Positions 7,215-10,036 of a stretch of 10,036 nucleotides of DNA are shown here, piece after piece (the first letter of the stretch is position 1; every line of letters begins with the position of its first letter). The DNA lies in the NCBI GenBank assembly GCA_030019485.1, contig JASEEW010000062.1, positions 1 through 10,036 on the forward strand, in the 5' to 3' direction. A program made the translations under genes and the position numbers. This DNA is from Thermoplasmatales archaeon (GTDB lineage: Archaea; Thermoplasmatota; JASEFT01; JAUWIS01). A model generated the notes under the pieces. The model ran no database searches. It had not been told where the DNA came from and saw nothing but the letters and a program-made list of their open reading frames with translations.

Positions 7215-7283
7215 AAAGTTTTCGCTTGGCTATAACCATGAGAGTTGGGGTGTAGGTTGATAGAGTGAGCGCCAATGCAGGTG
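7215..7283. other. GC-richer intergenic patch, possible structured RNA or regulatory region
   Basis: Most of the 132-bp gap between the AAA_14 start and the small membrane protein start contains no supported gene. Bases 7221-7283 are about half G+C, clearly above the surrounding spacer. TTGGC (7226-7230) can pair with GCCAA (7271-7275), with further pairing of the flanking GC across a one-base bulge. In AT-rich archaea such islands sometimes mark non-coding RNAs, but I see no tRNA cloverleaf, C/D boxes or other known RNA form. Confidence 0.2.
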
Positions 7284-7295
7284 GAAACATTTATT
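7284..7295 (+). promoter_or_regulatory. TATA-like box of the small tail-anchored protein gene
   Basis: AAACATTTATTA lies centred about 30 bases before ATG 7320 and resembles the block before the 902 operon. It supports leaderless expression from 7320 rather than from the earlier in-frame ATG at 7275, which has no A/T block at the right distance. Confidence 0.4.
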
Positions 7296-7319
7296 ACTTT
7301 CTTTGCAGATAACGATTTA

Positions 7320-7487
7320 ATGAAACTTGATAATATGCTGAAAAAGGACACAATAACAAAAATGGCTGACAAGGATTTTTTGATGGAAACACTTACAGAT
7401 GAAACGCTAGGCCCTCATGTTCATCTGGCAATACTCCTGCTCATAGTGATAATCGTTGCAATTATTATAGCGCTCATAGGGCTTTAA
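7320..7487 (+). CDS. Putative small tail-anchored membrane protein (55 aa)
   Basis: The protein has a charged N-terminal half (MKLDNMLKKDTITKMADKDF) and a single C-terminal hydrophobic helix from about residue 34 to the end (HLAILLLIVIIVAIIIALIGL), the shape of a tail-anchored membrane protein. No family is recognised. ATG 7320 is preferred because of the TATA-like block about 30 bases before it; the in-frame ATG at 7275 would give 70 residues, and ATG 7335 would give 50. It is divergent from the AAA_14 gene, and its stop overlaps the stop of the Cys-rich gene on the other strand by four bases (7484-7487). The clean amphipathic layout argues that it is real, but short AT-rich frames with one hydrophobic run can arise by chance. 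Confidence 0.5.
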   Translation: MKLDNMLKKDTITKMADKDFLMETLTDETLGPHVHLAILLLIVIIVAIIIALIGL

Positions 7488-7771
7488 TTTTCTTTTTCCT
7501 TATTAATTCCCATAAAATCCTCACAAAAACGAATCTTGTCATACACAGCAGTTAAAGCAGACGCTTTTTTGTATTTATTCTCTGAGAAGTTTGCACCATC
7601 CCACAACTCCTTTGTTTTATCACAGCATCCTAAATCATCATTATATCTGCCGCATTTAAAACATTTTTTGTTTTGCAGGTCATATAATTTGTTTGTAATG
7701 GTAGAAAGATGGTCAATCGTAGCTTTCCTGCTAGCCTTTTCATGGGTACGCAATGTTGCCCTTCTTCCCAT
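7484..7771 (-). CDS. Small Cys-rich (putative zinc-binding) protein downstream of purB
   Basis: A 95-residue protein of no family I recognise. The N-terminus is strongly basic (MGRRATLRTHEKASRK) and leads into a likely helix to about residue 33. A compact cysteine cluster follows: C37-x2-C40, then C49-C50, with a single C83 near the end. KKCFKCGRYNDDLGCC looks like a zinc knuckle, so metal binding, possibly with nucleic acid contact through the basic arm, is an inference. It starts 25 bases after the purB stop on the same strand and is probably co-transcribed. GGGTGAT, matching the 16S 3' end, directly abuts the ATG, which is tighter than usual spacing. Its stop overlaps the convergent small membrane gene. 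The good ribosome site and coding-like composition support a real gene. Confidence 0.65.
   Translation of the reverse strand: MGRRATLRTHEKASRKATIDHLSTITNKLYDLQNKKCFKCGRYNDDLGCCDKTKELWDGANFSENKYKKASALTAVYDKIRFCEDFMGINKEKEN
7485..7502 (+). terminator. Candidate T-rich terminator after the small membrane protein
   Basis: TAATTTTCTTTTTCCTTA begins at the stop codon and holds runs of four and five T, the usual archaeal stop signal. It also encodes the Lys/Glu-rich tail of the convergent gene, so the composition could be coincidental. Confidence 0.35.
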
Positions 7772-7796
7772 ATCACCCGAAAACGTGTATTAGATA

Positions 7797-9107
7797 TTAA
7801 ATTTTTTCTTTCATGCAGTTTTCAACAATCTTTTCAGAGCATCCAATATATTTTTCGGGTTTTAAGGCATCATTTATTTCTTTTTCAGACAGCAGTTTTC
7901 TGATTTCCTTTTCTCTGAGCAATATGTTTTTAAATACGCCTTTCCTCATACTGCATTTTCTGACAAGTTCATGTGCTTTCTGCCTGTTCATTCCTTTTTT
8001 TGTGAGTGCTATCATCACAGACTCGGCCATTATTCTATCAGATTTTTCAAGGTTTCTCATCATATTTTCAGGATAGACTGCGAGGTTGTCAAAAACGTTT
8101 TTCATATCCTGAAGTATTTCATCTGTCAGAACACAGACATGCGGCAGGATGAATCTTTCAGATGATGAGTTTGTCAAATCCCTCTCATGCCACAAAATTG
8201 AGGATTCAAAACATGGTCCTACAAAACCCCTTATGATTCTTGCAAGGCCGCATATTTTCTCAGAGGTTACAGGATTCTTTTTATGCGCCATTGTTGAGGA
8301 GCCAACCTGCTTTTTACCAAATGATTCAGCCACCTCATTTATTTCTGTTCTCTGAAGGTTTCTGATTTCTGTTGCAAACTTTTCAAGTGAGCAGGAAATG
8401 TTTCCCATAAGACAGACAAACTCAGTATGTCTGTCTCTCTGAAGTATTTGTGTTACCGCCTCTGGGGTATTCAAGCCTAAATTCTTCATTACAAGTGACT
8501 GAATCTTCAATGCGTTCTTTCCAAATGATGCACCGGTTCCAACTGCACCCATCATTTTTCCAACAAGAATCCTTTTTTTAACCTCATTCAGTCTCTCAAT
8601 ATGCCTGCCTATTTCTGTAGCAAATACTGATAGTTTCAGCCCAAACGTGATTGGGACAGCGCTCTGCCCATGCGTTCTTCCAAGCATGATTGTTCCCTTG
8701 TGTTTTTTTGCAAGTTTTAACAAAGACTTTTTCAGCTCAGAAAGGTCTTTTTCCATGATTTTTATCGCATCCTTTAACTGCAATGCTGTGGCTGTGTCAA
8801 CAATGTCATAGGATGTTGCACCAAAATGCACATATCCACTGTTAGAAGCCTCTGTTAATGCCTTAACCATAGCCATTATGTCATGTTTTATCTCTGATTC
8901 AATCTTCTTAACCCTGTTAATCTTCACATATTTTGTGTTTGCCTTTTTTAAAATTTTCTCAGCTTCCTTTTTCGGTATGTTTCCTGTTTTCGCAAGTGCT
9001 GACGCAAGCGCGGATTCAACATCAAGCATTTTCTGCAGTTTATTCTCTTCTGAAAATATTTTTTTCATCTCCTTTTTACCATACCTGTAATCTAATGGGC
9101 ATATCAA
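7797..9107 (-). CDS. purB: Adenylosuccinate lyase
   Basis: PurB cleaves fumarate from SAICAR and from adenylosuccinate, acting twice in purine synthesis as a homotetramer in the cytoplasm. The 436 residues cover the full family length. Motifs seen: the N-terminal PLDYRYG, IKHDIMAMV with His74, TSYDIVDTATALQ (98-110), the catalytic-His segment LGRTHGQSAVP (142-152), the fumarate-lyase signature GSSTMAHKKNP (259-269), and the C-terminal KPEKYIGCSE. The signature carries Ala where Pro is usual (SSxMPxKxNP). The start is TTG at 9105-9107: it puts the first residue where archaeal homologues begin just before the PxDYRYG motif, and GGTGAT lies three bases upstream. The gene is divergent from the AsnB-like gene, and the Cys-rich gene follows on the same strand. 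Confidence 0.95.
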   Translation of the reverse strand: MICPLDYRYGKKEMKKIFSEENKLQKMLDVESALASALAKTGNIPKKEAEKILKKANTKYVKINRVKKIESEIKHDIMAMVKALTEASNSGYVHFGATSYDIVDTATALQLKDAIKIMEKDLSELKKSLLKLAKKHKGTIMLGRTHGQSAVPITFGLKLSVFATEIGRHIERLNEVKKRILVGKMMGAVGTGASFGKNALKIQSLVMKNLGLNTPEAVTQILQRDRHTEFVCLMGNISCSLEKFATEIRNLQRTEINEVAESFGKKQVGSSTMAHKKNPVTSEKICGLARIIRGFVGPCFESSILWHERDLTNSSSERFILPHVCVLTDEILQDMKNVFDNLAVYPENMMRNLEKSDRIMAESVMIALTKKGMNRQKAHELVRKCSMRKGVFKNILLREKEIRKLLSEKEINDALKPEKYIGCSEKIVENCMKEKI

Positions 9108-9110
9108 ATT

Positions 9111-9116
9111 ATCACC
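9111..9116 (-). promoter_or_regulatory. Shine-Dalgarno that supports the TTG start of purB
   Basis: On the minus strand GGTGAT matches the archaeal 16S 3' end and lies three bases before TTG 9107. No ATG near the expected N-terminus exists in this frame; the next ATG would remove the conserved PLDYRYG. Confidence 0.6.
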
Positions 9117-9121
9117 AAAAT

Positions 9122-9146
9122 GTTATAGGAAAGAAAGAATATAAGG
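9122..9146. promoter_or_regulatory. Interleaved divergent promoters of purB and the AsnB-like gene
   Basis: The 45-bp gap between the two start codons holds GTTATAGG (9122-9129), about 27 bases before ATG 9153, and CCTTATATTC on the minus strand (9137-9146), about 34 bases before TTG 9107. Each TATA-like box lies inside the initiation region of the opposite gene, so the two promoters probably cannot be fully occupied at once. Assigned from spacing only. Confidence 0.4.
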
Positions 9147-9152
9147 ATTGGT

Positions 9153-9926
9153 ATGGAATATGTTGATGAGATAAAGAAAGGGCTCATAACTGCAGTTTCA
9201 AAACTCACAGAGGATGTAAAAAGGGTTGCTGTTCCTTTTTCAGGTGGTCTTGACTCTTCCATTGTTGCTGAGCTTGCAAGAAGAAACACTGATGTGACAT
9301 TATATGTTGCTGGATTTGAAAGCTCGCATGATATCAGGATTGCGCATGAATCAGCATCTTTGCTAAATCTTCCACTTATAGAAATAATGATAGAAGAGAA
9401 CGATGTTGAAAATGCAATACCAGTTCTAAAAAAAATCATTAAATCAAACAATCCTGTTGTTTTATCATTTGAGCTTCCATTGTTTTTCACTGCAAAAAAC
9501 TCAATTGAATCAGTTTTATTTTCAGGTCAGGGCGCTGATGAACTCTTTGCAGGATACGCAAAATACATGAAAAGTAAAAATTTGGAGAAGGATTTAGAAA
9601 ACGATGTAAACGAGTTGAAAAACAGGGGCATTTTACGTGATAAGAATATTGTATCATACTTTGGTAAGGGGTTAAGGACACCTTTTCTGGATGAAAATGT
9701 TGTCAGGATTGTTTTAAGCATCCCGGGAGAATATAAAATAAAAGATGGGATAAGAAAATATATTTTGAGAGAAGTTGGAAAATCACTTGGTTTGCCGGAG
9801 GAGATTGTTATGAGGAAAAAAAAGGCTGCGCAGTACTCATCAGGGATAATGAGGGCTATGAGAAAGCTTGCGAAGAATAAAGGTCAAAAGTTGGGAGATT
9901 ACATAAAGGATGTATGCATGGAATAG
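9153..9926 (+). CDS. Stand-alone AsnB-like PP-loop ATP pyrophosphatase (asparagine synthase C-terminal domain)
   Basis: The 257-residue protein matches the synthetase half of asparagine synthase B: the PP-loop SGGLDSS (30-36) that binds ATP pyrophosphate, SGQGADELFAGY (124-135), equivalent to the SGEGSDELFGGY motif of AsnB, RTPFLD (175-180), and a basic C-terminal MRKKKAAQYSSG segment (220-231). Such enzymes adenylate a carboxyl or carbonyl group and pass it to an amine donor. The N-terminal glutaminase domain with its Cys2 nucleophile is absent, and the gene starts directly before the synthetase domain. It therefore either uses free ammonia, takes ammonia from a separate glutaminase, or has another substrate. 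Archaea hold several such short paralogues with no proven function. ATG 9153 fits a leaderless start. The gene looks complete. Confidence 0.88.
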   Translation: MEYVDEIKKGLITAVSKLTEDVKRVAVPFSGGLDSSIVAELARRNTDVTLYVAGFESSHDIRIAHESASLLNLPLIEIMIEENDVENAIPVLKKIIKSNNPVVLSFELPLFFTAKNSIESVLFSGQGADELFAGYAKYMKSKNLEKDLENDVNELKNRGILRDKNIVSYFGKGLRTPFLDENVVRIVLSIPGEYKIKDGIRKYILREVGKSLGLPEEIVMRKKKAAQYSSGIMRAMRKLAKNKGQKLGDYIKDVCME

Positions 9927-10036
9927 ATTTCCAAATGGAGAAACTAATATTTTGTGCCTGTTGGAAAAAGGCATAAAACAACCATACAGAACTTAGGATA
10001 AATTGTTTAGAGTATCAGCATTAGGAACTACATCCC
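9927..10036. other. Right-edge spacer with one hairpin, no supported gene
   Basis: No frame on either strand gives a convincing protein in these 110 bases. A hairpin is visible: TTTTGTGCC (9950-9958) pairs with GGCATAAAA (9970-9978), nine pairs including one G-U, around an 11-base loop, starting 24 bases after the AsnB-like stop. It is not followed by a T-run, so it is not a typical terminator; it could stabilise the 3' end of the mRNA. A minus-strand frame open from the right edge to a stop at 9993 spans only 13 codons. Confidence 0.3.

Noticed and set aside
7163..7372. Minus-strand frame of 69 codons across the AAA_14 start region
   Set aside because: Overlaps the start of the ATPase in another frame, has no ribosome site, and is opposite the small membrane gene; unconvincing composition.
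9934..9996. Short plus-strand peptides near the right edge, such as MEKLIFCACWKKA or a frame reading VPVGKRHKTTIQNLG
   Set aside because: Fewer than 20 codons, no start signal, and no match I can support; not enough to claim a transposase fragment.
1..10036. CRISPR array, insertion sequence, tRNA or toxin-antitoxin pair
   Set aside because: No regularly spaced repeats, transposase motifs, cloverleaf or typical toxin-antitoxin pair were seen; the AAA_14 ATPase with its small divergent neighbour does not fit a known toxin-antitoxin layout.

Overview
The window is AT-rich archaeal DNA. The archaeal call rests on gene types and signals: an archaeal-type glutamyl-tRNA synthetase overlapping a type I geranylgeranyl diphosphate synthase (the precursor enzyme for ether lipids), an archaeal/eukaryal Trm1 tRNA methyltransferase, TATA-like boxes about 27-30 bases before start codons (suggesting leaderless mRNAs), and GGTGAT/GGAGG ribosome sites matching the 16S 3' end. 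A euryarchaeote or close relative is most likely, but no rRNA or other marker here fixes the lineage.

Layout. 3-848 (+): the 3' part of trm1, cut by the left edge. 902-2808 (+): a tight three-gene envelope operon with a four-helix membrane protein, a three-helix membrane protein, and a secreted, C-terminally anchored DUF2330-like surface protein with six N-glycosylation sequons. 2820-3044 (-): a small conserved archaeal protein of unknown function. It is divergent from idsA-gltX (3099-5746, +), and the two sides appear to share one nearly palindromic TATA element. 5747-5870: non-coding, with a strong orphan TATA-like box. 5871-7187 (-): an AAA_14/DUF4143-type ATPase, a family often of accessory character. 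7188-7319: a divergent intergenic region with repeated ACGATTT motifs and a GC-richer patch. 7320-7487 (+): a putative tail-anchored small membrane protein whose stop overlaps, convergently, that of a small Cys-rich protein (7484-7771, -). The latter lies 25 bp downstream of purB (7797-9107, -). 9153-9926 (+): an AsnB-like PP-loop protein without a glutaminase domain, divergent from purB across 45 bp. 9927-10036: no supported gene, one hairpin.

Most genes are housekeeping: tRNA modification, tRNA charging, lipid precursor synthesis and purine synthesis. The parts with unknown biology are the DUF2330 envelope operon, the small Cys-rich and tail-anchored proteins, the stand-alone AsnB-like synthetase and the regulatory layout around the AAA_14 ATPase. 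I found no CRISPR array, tRNA, rRNA, insertion sequence or clear defence system.
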